A model generated the notes under the pieces. It saw only the letters and a program-made list of their open reading frames with translations, was not told where the DNA came from and ran no database searches. A program made the position numbers and the translations under genes. A stretch of DNA of 64,000 nucleotides from Bin80 sp026708685. GTDB lineage: Bacteria; Bacteroidota; Rhodothermia; Rhodothermales; Bin80. Each line of letters opens with the position of its first letter. The first letter of the stretch is position 1. The stretch lies in the NCBI GenBank assembly GCA_965200955.1, contig OZ241742.1:558001-622000 (forward strand), read 5' to 3'. Shown piece by piece: positions 44,641 to 54,900 of this stretch.

Positions 44641-45586
44641 GAAGTCCTCCTATCCGATAATCGTGGATACGGACGCTGGGCCCGATGATCTGCTAGCCCT
44701 TGGGTATCTACTGGTTCATCCATTGATCCAGGTGGAAGCCATCACCATTTCGTATGGTCTTGCCGATGCTGAATGTGGGGCCATCAATGTTGCCCGAATT
44801 GTTGCTGCTTTTGCCCGGGGTCATATCCCCGTCTATATTGGGCATTCCAAACCATCTGTAGGAGAAGCCGTATTTCCACAGCGCTGGCGACGGCTCTCCA
44901 ATGATCTCCCAGGGGTCAGTTTACCCAAGGCCTATATTCCACCAGAGGAGGAGCATGCGGTTTCGTTTCTTGAGCGCCGACTTTCTCGTGCCTCCAGACC
45001 AGTGAGGGTCCTTGCACTAGGGGCTTTGACAAATCTAGTCACCATGACGCGGGCCACCGCTCCTGCCATTGAGGAGCTGGTGATCATGGGAGGGGCGTTC
45101 AACGTTTCAGGAAATGTGAATCATGCGGAAGAATTTGTTTCTCCAACGCAGACATCGGAGTGGAATTTTTATGCCGATCCTTTGGCTGCATCTACGGTGT
45201 TCTCCTCAGACTTGCCGATTACGCTCATCCCGCTGGATGCGACCAATCAAGTGCCCGTGAAAATTCCGTTCATTGATCAATTCACCAAAATAGCTCGTTG
45301 CCCAGTGGGGCGTATGACCTCTCAGGTTTTGGAGGCCGTTCGCCCCCATGCTGAGCAGGGGGTTTTTTATGCATGGGATCCTCTGGCAGCGGTTTACTTG
45401 GTGCATCCTAATGTTGTGAGCTTGGAGCGATTTCCAGTTTCGGTTCAACCATCGGGCCCTAATGCGGGCACCTCCAGAAAGTCCAACACAGGATATGAGT
45501 TTTCGGTAGCCATGGATGCAGATGGGGAACTGTTTATGCGTTACTTTATCGCCCCGTTTGTTGAGACCTCCAATGCATACAGCTGA
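44633..45586 (+). CDS. Nucleoside hydrolase (IUNH family)
   Basis: The ~317-residue protein has the Asp cluster IIVDTDAGPDDLLALGYLL, in which Asp residues bind calcium and activate water (the usual Pro after DTD is Ala). Further on are NVARIVAAFARG, LGALTNLVTMTRATAP, VIMGGAFNVSGNV, EFNFYADP-like SEWNFYADPLAA, and a C-terminal His/Asp-bearing AWDPLAAVYLVHP. These hydrolases cleave ribonucleosides to base and ribose. The start at 44633 overlaps the end of gnd by eight bases, so the two may be cotranslated, a plausible link since ribose enters the pentose phosphate pathway. Confidence 0.9.
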   Translation: MHEKSSYPIIVDTDAGPDDLLALGYLLVHPLIQVEAITISYGLADAECGAINVARIVAAFARGHIPVYIGHSKPSVGEAVFPQRWRRLSNDLPGVSLPKAYIPPEEEHAVSFLERRLSRASRPVRVLALGALTNLVTMTRATAPAIEELVIMGGAFNVSGNVNHAEEFVSPTQTSEWNFYADPLAASTVFSSDLPITLIPLDATNQVPVKIPFIDQFTKIARCPVGRMTSQVLEAVRPHAEQGVFYAWDPLAAVYLVHPNVVSLERFPVSVQPSGPNAGTSRKSNTGYEFSVAMDADGELFMRYFIAPFVETSNAYS

Positions 45587-45719
45587 CACGGTGATGCTGT
45601 TGCATGCGAGTTTGGCTTGAATTGAGAGATCAGACCAATGGTACTAATGATGGGCAATCACGGATACTTGGGCTCCTCAAATAAACCATCTTTGAAAGAT
45701 ATCATAGGAGCTGAACTTT

Positions 45720-45774
45720 GTGAATGCATTCACTGTCTAATGGATCTTTTGTAGCCTACAAGGATCTTTGATCC
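45720..45774. repeat. Cluster of dyads at the left end of the IS110 element
   Basis: Three perfect inverted repeats follow each other: GTGAATGCATTCAC (45720-45733), TTGTAG-C-CTACAA (45749-45761) and GGATC-TTT-GATCC (45762-45774). They lie 130-190 bases after the nucleoside hydrolase stop and around the proposed element end at 45753. They could terminate the upstream operon or fold within the element's ncRNA. Confidence 0.5.
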
Positions 45775-46036
45775 AGGATGGATTGCAAAGGGGCCCAGAA
45801 CTACAAATGTGCTTATTCAGGATAGTGTGGATCTGAGAGTATGACCCGTGATGAATGATGAGTGTTGTCTGAGGTTTTTTGTTTTGACACTATTGTTCTG
45901 AAATCATACGATATCAGTGATCAAAGATTCCGCAAGAGTTATTGAGTTTTGTAATTTACGAATAGGTAGAGGTCTAATGAAAAGCGGGCGCGTATCTTGT
46001 GCCTTAACTATCACATTTCATCAGAACTCTCTACTC
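45775..46036 (+). ncRNA. Candidate bridge RNA region of the IS110 element
   Basis: In IS110 elements a structured bridge RNA is encoded between the left end and the transposase start. The ~260 bases here lie exactly there, contain no gene and carry G/T-rich loops with TGATCAAAGATTCC-like segments near the ATG. I cannot fold it, so loops that would pair with target and donor are not assigned. Placement follows the family rule only. Confidence 0.3.
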
Positions 46037-47107
46037 ATGTACAACCATCTTTACTTGGGGCTGGATGCCCACACTCGCACATGTACTTTGGCCTCTATCA
46101 ATGATAAGGGCAAGGTCGTGACCACCAAGACATTCTCCACATCGGAGTATGCATTGATTGATCATATCAGGCAGGTTCCAGCAAAAAAGAAATCCTTGAT
46201 GTTGGAGGAATCTTCGTTGGCCGGCTGGCTAACTAGGACTTTACGTCCGCATGTGGATACGTGTATTGTTTGTGATCCACAGCACAATGCACTGATTAGT
46301 CGTGGTAATAAAAATGATATTCAGGACGCAGTTAACCTTGGTCGATTACTTCGATTGGGAGAGTATGTTGAGGTGTATCATAGCCAGCAAGATCATCGGA
46401 TTGATTTTAAGATCTTTGTGAAGCATTATTTGAATGTCCGTGACGATTGTGCTCGTGTAAAGTCCCAGATCAAGGCAAAATTCCACCAGGCGGGCATCTT
46501 AGATGTGACGGGCACCAAAGTGTTTAGCCCGACGCATCGAGAAGCATATCTGCGTCTTCTGCCCACCGAGAATCGAAAGTGGGTTCTTAACGATCTCTAT
46601 AAAGATTTAGATGCTCGAGAGGTTCGCCGAAACAATATTCTTGAGAAGATCAAGCAGTTGGGAAGCGGTTACCCAGAAATCCAGCAGTTCATGCGTATTC
46701 CTGGGGTTGGTCTTGTGGGTGCAAGTGTTTTCAGCGCATTCATTGGGACTCCCTATCGGTTTGGTAGCAAACAACAGATATGGAAGTACTGTCAACTTGG
46801 CATCCGAGAGCGTAGTAGTGGGGGCAAACCATTAGGCTACAAAAGTTTAGACCGTTCAGGGTCTGGGGCACTCAAATCCGTGAGTTATCTGGCTTGGTTG
46901 AGTTCAAATCGAACGAAGGAGCCCAATGAGGTTTCTTCGTTTTATGAGGCTTCATTGCAACGCACCCGAGATCATACCCATGCACGGCTCAACACCCAAC
47001 GAAAACTATTGACGGTCATGTGGACCGTCTGGAAGAACGATGTAGATTACGATCCAGATCAATTTTATAGAATACCCGTGATCCCGGTGAACGCACAAAC
47101 GACATAA
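46037..47107 (+). CDS. IS110-family transposase (DEDD + Transposase_20)
   Basis: 356 residues from the ATG at 46037 (a longer frame starting at 45917 adds residues unlike the family). N-terminal RuvC-like DEDD domain: Asp10 in LGLDAHTRTC, Glu57 in LMLEESSLAGW, Asp94 and Asp97 in NKNDIQDAVNLGRLLRLG. C-terminal Transposase_20 domain contains IPGVGLVGASVFSAFIG, the likely catalytic Ser region in RERSSGGKPLGYKS and SGALKSVSYLAW. It catalyses RNA-guided recombination through a bridge RNA. The gene is full-length and uninterrupted, so the element could be active. Confidence 0.9.
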   Translation: MYNHLYLGLDAHTRTCTLASINDKGKVVTTKTFSTSEYALIDHIRQVPAKKKSLMLEESSLAGWLTRTLRPHVDTCIVCDPQHNALISRGNKNDIQDAVNLGRLLRLGEYVEVYHSQQDHRIDFKIFVKHYLNVRDDCARVKSQIKAKFHQAGILDVTGTKVFSPTHREAYLRLLPTENRKWVLNDLYKDLDAREVRRNNILEKIKQLGSGYPEIQQFMRIPGVGLVGASVFSAFIGTPYRFGSKQQIWKYCQLGIRERSSGGKPLGYKSLDRSGSGALKSVSYLAWLSSNRTKEPNEVSSFYEASLQRTRDHTHARLNTQRKLLTVMWTVWKNDVDYDPDQFYRIPVIPVNAQTT

Positions 47108-47511
47108 TATCGCAATGTTGTGTATGGTGAGGATACCTGCGGATCTGGGTAGTCGGATATGCTCCAGCAAAAGGCTCATCTCTATCATGGATAGAAGATC
47201 AATAGTGAGGATAGCAGTCCGGCCTTCATGCTCCATAAGACGCTAGAGCCTACAATTGTAGGACTCTCATAAATGAGATTGGCATGTTGAATGACACTTG
47301 TCTTGATCATCCGCATCCAGGTAGACCAATCTAACCGCAACAGATATTGCTGTACTTGTTAACATTCATCTTGATTGCACTGCGCGCCCTCAAAAATTTC
47401 ATATTTTTGTTGATGGGAGGCCTGCGTTTGAAACTTTTCTTTTCAAATGAGCCTTTTGCAAAGCATCAGGATCAACTCCCAAAAACGCAGAAGTTTTGCA
47501 AACGCCTCGGT
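47108..47511. other. Spacer with right end of the IS element
   Basis: The IS right end lies here. CCTACAATTGTAGG (47249-47262) is a perfect 14-base palindrome sharing AGCCTACAA with the left end. After 47262 the sequence leads into the LRR metalloprotease gene; the region from 47347 has an open frame in phase with it, but homology with the tandem copy puts the start at 47512. Confidence 0.55.
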
Positions 47512-50500
47512 ATGCTATTATTTTATGATTCACCCCCATTTTTTCTTTCGTTACGTAGGTATAGGACTACTACATTTGTCCTATTACTGGCGGGTTTGTG
47601 TTTTTTTCCGTGGCAAGTATTTGCGCAGAGATTGGTGCTCACGCCGTCAACCGTGACGACCGCGGAGGGTGATTCTGCAGATTTTACGGTGGTATTGTCA
47701 TCTGAGCCTCCGGCAGATGTGACAGTGACTATTGTAGCCCCAGAAGGAACGGGAATTAACTTAGACAAGACAGATCTAACATTTAATCGTTCAAACTGGG
47801 ATCAACCCCAGAGAGTCATGATGGTGATTGAACCAGACATGGACATGTCGGATGATGAATGGACTATCATTTTGATTGCCAGTGGAGAGGGATATCAGGA
47901 GAGTAGTATTATAATAATGCCCAACTTCGTGAGAATCGCTTCAATTGGTGAGTCCGTTGATCTCCGGGCATTCATTTATGAACAAGACGGAACATACGTT
48001 GAGGATTTGAACTTGGCATGGGTGAGCCGAGATTCCTCAGTAGCTACGGTAAATTCAGAGGGCAAAGTCACAGGTGTAGGTTTTGGGAGAACGCAAGTCA
48101 GAGCTAAATTCGCCACGGCGTCTGGACTTGCGAATATTTTCGTAGGTGATGCTCAATTTCCCGACCGAGAGTTTCTTGTGAGTCTGTATGAATCAACTGG
48201 AGGAGAGAATTGGATAAACCAAGAGGGATGGATGACCAATGCACCTATTAATGAGTGGTTCGGGGTATTGACGGATGAAGAGGGATATGTGACTGAATTG
48301 AAATTAGACAAGAACAATCTCGAGGGTACGATTGCTGCCGAACTGGGCCAGCTTACACGATTGAAAAGTCTGAATTTCAATGGGAATCAGATTTCGGGTC
48401 CAATTCCTCCAGAGCTTGGTAACCTTGTACAGTTGGAACAACTATCGTTGGGCTCTAATTCTCTTGAAGGCATGATTCCACCCGAACTCGGCAATCTCAG
48501 CAATTTGAAAATCCTGAGCCTGACTTGGAATCAACTTTGGGGTCCAATTCCTCCAGAGATTGGTAAGCTCGTACAATTGGAACAACTATTGTTGTTTTCT
48601 AATCAGCTTGAAGGCATGATTCCACCCGAACTCGGCAATCTCAGCAATTTAAAGAAAATCATCTTGAACTCTAATCTCTTCACAGGAATTCCGCATGAAC
48701 TTGGTAATCTCTCGCAATTAAAAGTGTTGGATTTTGACTGGAACCATATTTCGGGACCGCTTCCACCTGAACTCGGTAATTTAGCACAGCTGGAAACACT
48801 TTCTATTGGTCATAACTCTCTGAGATTTCCAATCCCTCCAGAACTGGGAAATCTCACGAGCCTAAAAGAACTGCTCTTGAATGCCAACGAGATTCCTGGC
48901 CCAATCCCTCCTGAATTAGGAAATCTTGTTCAACTCAAAACACTAGGTTTAAGAGAGAATAAGATTTCGGGCCCAATTCCGCCAGAACTCGGCAATCTTA
49001 CAAACTTGACCGAGGCTTTACAGCTCAATAACAATCAACTGACAGGTTCAATTCCATCCGAGCTGGGCAAGCTAACGCAGCTGGAAGACCTCTCATTGCA
49101 GGTGAACTCATTAACGGGTTCAATCCCACCCGAATTTGGCAATCTCTCACAGTTGGTATATCTGATCCTAAACTCTAACTCTCTGACAGGCCCTATCCCA
49201 TCCGAACTGGGGAACCTATCTAAGTTACAAGTTCTGCGGCTGACTGAAAATGAGTTGACTGGTTCAATCCCATCCGAACTCGGCAATCTTACTCATTTGA
49301 TTGAACTGTCATTAGATGATAACTCACTTACTGGCTCTATTCCTTCAGAACTAGGTAATCTAACCAACCTAAGAGCCTTATTTTTACATGACAACGATGA
49401 ACTCACTTCTCTTTTGCCACGTGATTTTCTTAGCCTAAACCTAACCACCCTATCGCTCAAGAATACAGAAATTTGCGTGCAACAAGATGCAGGGGTTCAA
49501 ACATGGTGGAGTAGTATTCCAAACAAAAATGGGGGAGAGTGTACATCCGATCTTGTAGAGCGGCTCGCTTTAATAGTAATGCATCACAAGACCAATGGTC
49601 CTTCTTGGACAAATACATCTGGATGGGGACGCAATGGTTCGGTTGATACATGGCATGGAGTGCGCGTCGAAAATGGGCGTGTGACACAGCTCTCGTTGCC
49701 TGAGAACAACCTTGCTGGCCCTTTTCCCGCCGAAGTGGCCAATCTGACGGAACTTACAGTTTTGAACCTTGCCGATAATGTTCTCGCCGGTTCACTACCT
49801 GAGGAACTATCATTGATGTCAAATCTCATCGAATTACGGGTCAATGACAATCAGGCGCTTGAGGGTCATCTCCGCTACGATCTGACGAATCTCTCCAACC
49901 TTGAGATTTTTCATTTCGGGGGTACATCATTATGTGCTTCTCCAGCCCAATCTTTTCAAACATGGACCATGGGAATTCGGGAATTCAGCGGTAGCGTGTG
50001 TAGCAACCCGGCTGAGATCCAACTCAATATACCTGTGGCTTATCTTGTCCAGTCTATCCAGACTCCGCAGAACTCTGTGCCGCTGATTGAAGGGCGAGAG
50101 GCCCTGCTCCGCGTTTTCGTTACAGGTGGAACTGCTGCCGAACCTGCTTTTTATAGTCCTCAGGTTATGGCCACTGTTCAGGGGGGCGGTAAGTCGCATC
50201 AAGTAACCATGACTCAGAGTAGCGATCGACTTGCAACTTCTATAGACGAGAGTCATCTGAATCATTCGTTCAATGCTGTTATCCCTGGAGAATTCATGAC
50301 CCAGGGTGCGACGCTGGTTGTGGAAGCTGATCCAGAAGGTTTGATCCCGCGTGCGTCAGATAGCCAAGATCGTTTTGAAATGCCACTTGACGTGATACAG
50401 GCTCCCCCGATGGATGTCACCGTGGTTCCTGTTTTGGAGGAAAGCGAGCCAGATGAATCCATTTTTGAATGGACCGATAATATCAGTGATCATAGTTCCG

Positions 50501-51471
50501 AAGTCGGACTGTTCAAGTATGCATTTCCATTTCATGAATTTCGAGCCAAAAGCCGTGAGCCCTATGTTACTTCCTTGGACGTCGTGTCCGATGAAGGGTC
50601 ATGGGGGCTTGTTCTGGAGTTGGAGGCGTTACGGTTTTTAGATAAAGCGCAGGGATACTATTATGGAGCTACTTCAAGCGTGAACGGGTTTGTGCGTGGA
50701 GTTGCACGACTTGGTGGTTGGACGAGCATGGGGAAGGCATGGGATACAGAGTTCGCACATGAAGTTGGGCACAATCTTAATTTAAAGCATGCACCATGTG
50801 GGGGTGCATTAGACGCGGATCCAGACTTCCCTTACGCAAATGGGAGTGTGGGGGTATGGGGGTATGATTTCCGTGACGGCACTTTGGTTTCGCCTGCAAT
50901 TGACAGTGATATTATGGGCTACTGCTATGGAGAGGGACATGGATGGCTCAGTGACTACTTTTTTCAGAAGGTGATTGATTATCGTGAGGATATTGTAGAA
51001 AAGCAAGTCCAAATCGTACCCGAAACCAATGTCTTAGTCTTGTGGGGTGGAGTTCAGAGCGGGAAATTTATCATTCAACATCCATTTTCTACAATCGGCC
51101 CCGTGCAACTCCCAGAAGCAGATGGGTCGTATAGTCTTGAAGGGTTTGTAGGGGAGGAGATGGTATTTTCACTTTCATTTGTGCCGGGGGAGGACAAGTT
51201 CGGCAATCAATACTTCTTTTATACCATCCCCGTTGAGCAAGAGTGGGATGGTTTGCTGAATCAAATTGTCTTCACAGGACCTGAGGGAAGCATTGCCATC
51301 AATACAAACGATGTAGAATCATTGACGGTTTTCCGAGATGCGAATACGGGAAAGGTTCGAGGCATGCTTCGTAACTGGGATGGCCATCTTCCATCTGCAC
51401 TGAGCAATGTTGAAGATATCAGCATTGTAACAACACAGGGCTTGATGGATTCAATTCAAGAACTGAGATAA
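47512..51471 (+). CDS. Giant secreted LRR protein with metzincin-like (M66-type) protease domain, copy 1
   Basis: 1319 residues from ATG 47512, chosen because MLLFYDSPPFFLSLRRY aligns with the start of copy 2. Order: signal peptide (~20-40, FVLLLAGLCFFPWQVFAQ), a Calx-beta-like strand domain (~45-130), a Big-like domain (~140-220), ~17 plant-type LRRs (~255-640), a second short LRR block (~680-800), a beta domain and a zinc protease domain with HEVGHNLNLKH (~1082; HExxHxxxxxH) and Met-turn DIMGYCYG. This resembles M66/metzincin peptidases that cut extracellular matrix or mucin; Gly in the family motif is Asn here. No T9SS C-terminal domain is seen, so the export route is unclear. It lies next to the IS110 element. 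Confidence 0.85.
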   Translation: MLLFYDSPPFFLSLRRYRTTTFVLLLAGLCFFPWQVFAQRLVLTPSTVTTAEGDSADFTVVLSSEPPADVTVTIVAPEGTGINLDKTDLTFNRSNWDQPQRVMMVIEPDMDMSDDEWTIILIASGEGYQESSIIIMPNFVRIASIGESVDLRAFIYEQDGTYVEDLNLAWVSRDSSVATVNSEGKVTGVGFGRTQVRAKFATASGLANIFVGDAQFPDREFLVSLYESTGGENWINQEGWMTNAPINEWFGVLTDEEGYVTELKLDKNNLEGTIAAELGQLTRLKSLNFNGNQISGPIPPELGNLVQLEQLSLGSNSLEGMIPPELGNLSNLKILSLTWNQLWGPIPPEIGKLVQLEQLLLFSNQLEGMIPPELGNLSNLKKIILNSNLFTGIPHELGNLSQLKVLDFDWNHISGPLPPELGNLAQLETLSIGHNSLRFPIPPELGNLTSLKELLLNANEIPGPIPPELGNLVQLKTLGLRENKISGPIPPELGNLTNLTEALQLNNNQLTGSIPSELGKLTQLEDLSLQVNSLTGSIPPEFGNLSQLVYLILNSNSLTGPIPSELGNLSKLQVLRLTENELTGSIPSELGNLTHLIELSLDDNSLTGSIPSELGNLTNLRALFLHDNDELTSLLPRDFLSLNLTTLSLKNTEICVQQDAGVQTWWSSIPNKNGGECTSDLVERLALIVMHHKTNGPSWTNTSGWGRNGSVDTWHGVRVENGRVTQLSLPENNLAGPFPAEVANLTELTVLNLADNVLAGSLPEELSLMSNLIELRVNDNQALEGHLRYDLTNLSNLEIFHFGGTSLCASPAQSFQTWTMGIREFSGSVCSNPAEIQLNIPVAYLVQSIQTPQNSVPLIEGREALLRVFVTGGTAAEPAFYSPQVMATVQGGGKSHQVTMTQSSDRLATSIDESHLNHSFNAVIPGEFMTQGATLVVEADPEGLIPRASDSQDRFEMPLDVIQAPPMDVTVVPVLEESEPDESIFEWTDNISDHSSEVGLFKYAFPFHEFRAKSREPYVTSLDVVSDEGSWGLVLELEALRFLDKAQGYYYGATSSVNGFVRGVARLGGWTSMGKAWDTEFAHEVGHNLNLKHAPCGGALDADPDFPYANGSVGVWGYDFRDGTLVSPAIDSDIMGYCYGEGHGWLSDYFFQKVIDYREDIVEKQVQIVPETNVLVLWGGVQSGKFIIQHPFSTIGPVQLPEADGSYSLEGFVGEEMVFSLSFVPGEDKFGNQYFFYTIPVEQEWDGLLNQIVFTGPEGSIAINTNDVESLTVFRDANTGKVRGMLRNWDGHLPSALSNVEDISIVTTQGLMDSIQELR

Positions 51472-51971
51472 GCATGAGTAGAAACTATGAGGGAGTGAGA
51501 GTAATGCTACCACTTGATTCAGTGACCCCAAAATCCAGTAGAGATTATTTATCACCCGCAGTTGCACAGAAAAGTCATATCTTTCTGCCAGTATCAAAGG
51601 CTGATCAACGCTAATTTCATCACGCATGATCAATTCAGATTGATCCTTTCTGAACTATGAGGTCACGGATCATCATGCGTTTTAGATCATGATATGGAGA
51701 TGGCATCAAAGTTCAGAGATGAGAATGTATCCAGTAACTCCTTGATGATCTCCATATAGGTCTTCTTATTGAATGCGACTGCCCCTACATGCCAACAGAA
51801 TCTACATCATTTAACATTTCGTAGTGGCGTACTGCAATCAGAAAAATGATTAGAATTCAGGTCAAGATCGGGAGAATGTTATGATTAAAGGTCGGTTTTC
51901 TTATATTAAACGAGATTGCGTAATTTGTAATAATTACACTTAGATTTTATTGTTTGTTTCAGCATAACAAC
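51472..51971. other. 500-bp spacer between the tandem LRR proteases
   Basis: Contains the long inverted repeat at 51693-51756 and, just before the copy 2 start, an AT-rich stretch (ATGATTAAAGG, TATATTAAACGAG) likely to hold its promoter. No coding sequence was recognised. Confidence 0.5.
51693..51756. repeat. Long inverted repeat between the tandem genes
   Basis: TATGGAGATGGCATCAA (51693-51709) pairs with TTGATGATCTCCATA (51742-51756): 15 matched pairs with a two-base bulge around a 32-base loop. It lies ~220 bases after copy 1 and ~215 before copy 2. It could be a structured RNA, a terminator without T-run or a recombination relic. Confidence 0.45.
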
Positions 51972-54900
51972 ATGTATTTATTTTGCGTATGCCTATTGCC
52001 TTTTGTTTCGTTGCGTAGATTTGGGGCTAATGTATTGATCTTATTATTGGCGGTTTTGTGTCTTTTACCGAGGACTGGATATGCACAGAGATTGGTGCTC
52101 ACACCTTCTTCGGTGACGACTCTTGAGGGCGAATCTGCTTACTTTACGGTGGTCTTATCAACCGAGCCATCGGCCGAGGTGACAGTAACGATTGTAGCCC
52201 TTGACGGAACAGAAATTAAGTTAGACAAGTCAGAACTCACATTTACCCCTTCAAACTGGAATCAACCTCAGAGAGTTGAGATGGTACCTGACCTAGACAT
52301 GGAAATGTCGGATTATGTAAGGACTCTCCTATTGATTGCCAGTGGAGAAGGCTATCAGGGGAGTGGTCTCCGAGTTACTCCCAATCTATCGCGAATCGTT
52401 TCAATAGGTGAGACCGTTGATCTGAGTGCATTCTTACTCGATCAAGATGGAGAGTCTGTTGGGAATGTAGACTTCACATGGATCAGTCGTGATCCTTCCG
52501 TAGCCACGGTGAATTCAGATGGTACAGTGACGGGCGTAGGTATTGGAAGAACCGAAATCGTAGGCCAGTTCGCCACAGCTTCAGGGATTGCGAACATCTT
52601 AGTTGGCAATGCAGATGAGGTTTCAATTTCCGATCGTGAGATTCTTGAGGATTTGTATAAGTCAACTGGCGGAGCGAATTGGATATACCAAGAAGGATGG
52701 ATGACCGATATACATATTGGTTCGTGGTCTGGAGTAGTTACGGATAAACAAGGGTATGTGACTGAATTGTATCTTCCAGGAAATAATCTTGTGGGCTTTC
52801 TACCCGCATCACTAGGTTATCTCACACAATTGAAAATCCTGCACTTGGCTGAGAATCAACTTTCGGGTCTAATTCCTCCAGAGTTTGGCAATCTCGTACA
52901 ATTAGAATTACTACTTTTATATGGTAATGAGCTTGAAGGCATGATTCCAACCGAACTCGGCAATCTCTCGCAATTGAAGATACTGGATTTTGACTGGAAC
53001 CAGATTTCGGGGCCCCTTCCGCCCGAACTCGGTAATTTATCGCAGTTGGAAACATTGACTATAAATGAAAACTCCTTGAAATTTCCAATTCCCCCAGAAC
53101 TGGGAAATCTCACGAACTTAAAACAATTGCTCTTGAGAAGCAATGAGATCCCTGGACAAATTCCTCCCGAACTTGGCAATCTTGTGCAACTCGATATTAT
53201 AGCCCTAAACGATAACAAGCTTTCGGGGCCAATTCCCCCTGAACTCGGTAATCTTACAAACTTGACCGAGGGCTTGAATCTCTCAGGAAATCAGCTCACA
53301 GGCCCTATTCCCCCTGAACTCGGAAATCTTACAAACTTGATTGGGGGCTTGAATCTCTCAGGAAATCAGCTCTCAGGTCCAATTCCAACGGAGCTGGGTA
53401 GGCTAACTCAGCTGGAGATACTCCACTTGCAAGGAAACACACTTACAGGGTCAATTCCGTCAGAACTTGGGAACCTGTCTCATTTGGAAATTCTGTGGTT
53501 GTTTGAAAATGCATTGACAGGTTCAATCCCGTCAGAACTTGGCAACCTTTCCAAGTTGTTAAATCTGTCCTTCGCTAGTAACTCTCTTACAGGCACCATT
53601 CCACCCGAACTCGGGAATCTGACTCAGTTGAATCACCTGTATTTAACTAGTAATTCTCTTACGGGCTCCATCCCACTGGAACTTGGGAATCTATCTCATT
53701 TAGAAACGCTATGGCTCTTTGATAATAACTTGACAGGTTCTATCCCGTCCGAGCTAGGCAACCTTTCTAACTTGGTAAATCTAGCGTTAAGTGATAATTC
53801 TTTTTCAGGTACAATTCCGGCCGAGCTAGGCAATCTTTCTAACTTGGTACATTTAGTATTAAGTGATAATTCTTTGTCAGGTCCAATTCCGGGCGAGCTT
53901 GCTCAACTAACAAATTTGAGAGAATTGGACTTGGGTAACAATGAGGAACTTATCTCTCTCATGCCTCGCACCTTCCTCAAATTAAACCTGATTAATCTAT
54001 GGCTTGCTAAGACAGGAGTTTGTATCCAACAAGATCCAGGGTTTCAAACATGGTGGAACAGCATTCCAAACAAGGAGGGTGGAGATTGTGCATCCGATCA
54101 GGTTGAGCGGCTCGCATTAATAGAAATGCATCGCAAAACCAATGGTCCTTCGTGGACAAATACATCTGGATGGGGAGGCGATGGTTCGGTTGACTCATGG
54201 TATGGAGTGAGTGTCGAAAATGGACGTGTGACGGAGCTCGCATTGCCTGAGAACAACCTTGCAGGTCCGTTCCCCTCAGAAGTCGCTAATCTGACAGAGC
54301 TTACGGTTTTAAATCTCGCAGATAATGCTCTCACCGGTACCCTATCGGAAGAACTATCATTTCTGACAAATCTCACCGAATTACGGGTCAATGATAATTC
54401 TGCTCTTGTGGGTCCTCTCCGATATGATCTGACAAATCTTTCCAATCTTGAAGTTTTTCATTTCGAGGGTACATCATTGTGCGTCTCTCCTGCACCGGTG
54501 GTTCAAACATGGACGATGGAAATGCGGGAATTCAGCGGTAGAATCTGCGACAATCCGGCTGAGGTACGACTCAATGTACCTAGGGCCTACCTTGTCCAGT
54601 CGATACAGACTCCGCAGAACTCTGTACCGCTGATTGAAGGACGAGATGCTCTACTTCGTGTTTTCGTCACGGGTGGAACAGCTACCGAGCCTGCTTTTTA
54701 TAGTCCATCGGTAGTGGCTACCGTACAGGGTGGCGGCAGAACCCATCAAGTGACGATGACTCAGAATAACGATCGACTTACAACAACCATGGACGAAAGT
54801 CATCTGAATCATTCGTTCAATGCACGCATTCCAGGGGAATTTCTCACGCAAGGTGCAACACTCATCGTGGAAGCTGATCCACAAGGAGTGGTCCCGCGAG

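Larger units (their letters stand above)
45753..47255 (+). mobile_element. IS110-family insertion sequence, probably complete
   Basis: AGCCTACAA occurs at 45753-45761 and 47247-47255, 1494 bases apart, on both sides of an intact IS110-type transposase gene. The span matches the usual 1.2-1.6 kb of IS110 elements, and these lack terminal inverted repeats and instead keep short identical core sequences at the ends. The transposase occupies the middle with ~280 bases upstream and ~150 downstream, close to the known LE/RE sizes. The exact ends remain unproven. Confidence 0.6.

Noticed and set aside
47347..47511. Extended N-terminus of the first LRR metalloprotease
   Set aside because: Copy 2 begins with the equivalent of residue 56 of the long frame, so the shorter start at 47512 is better.
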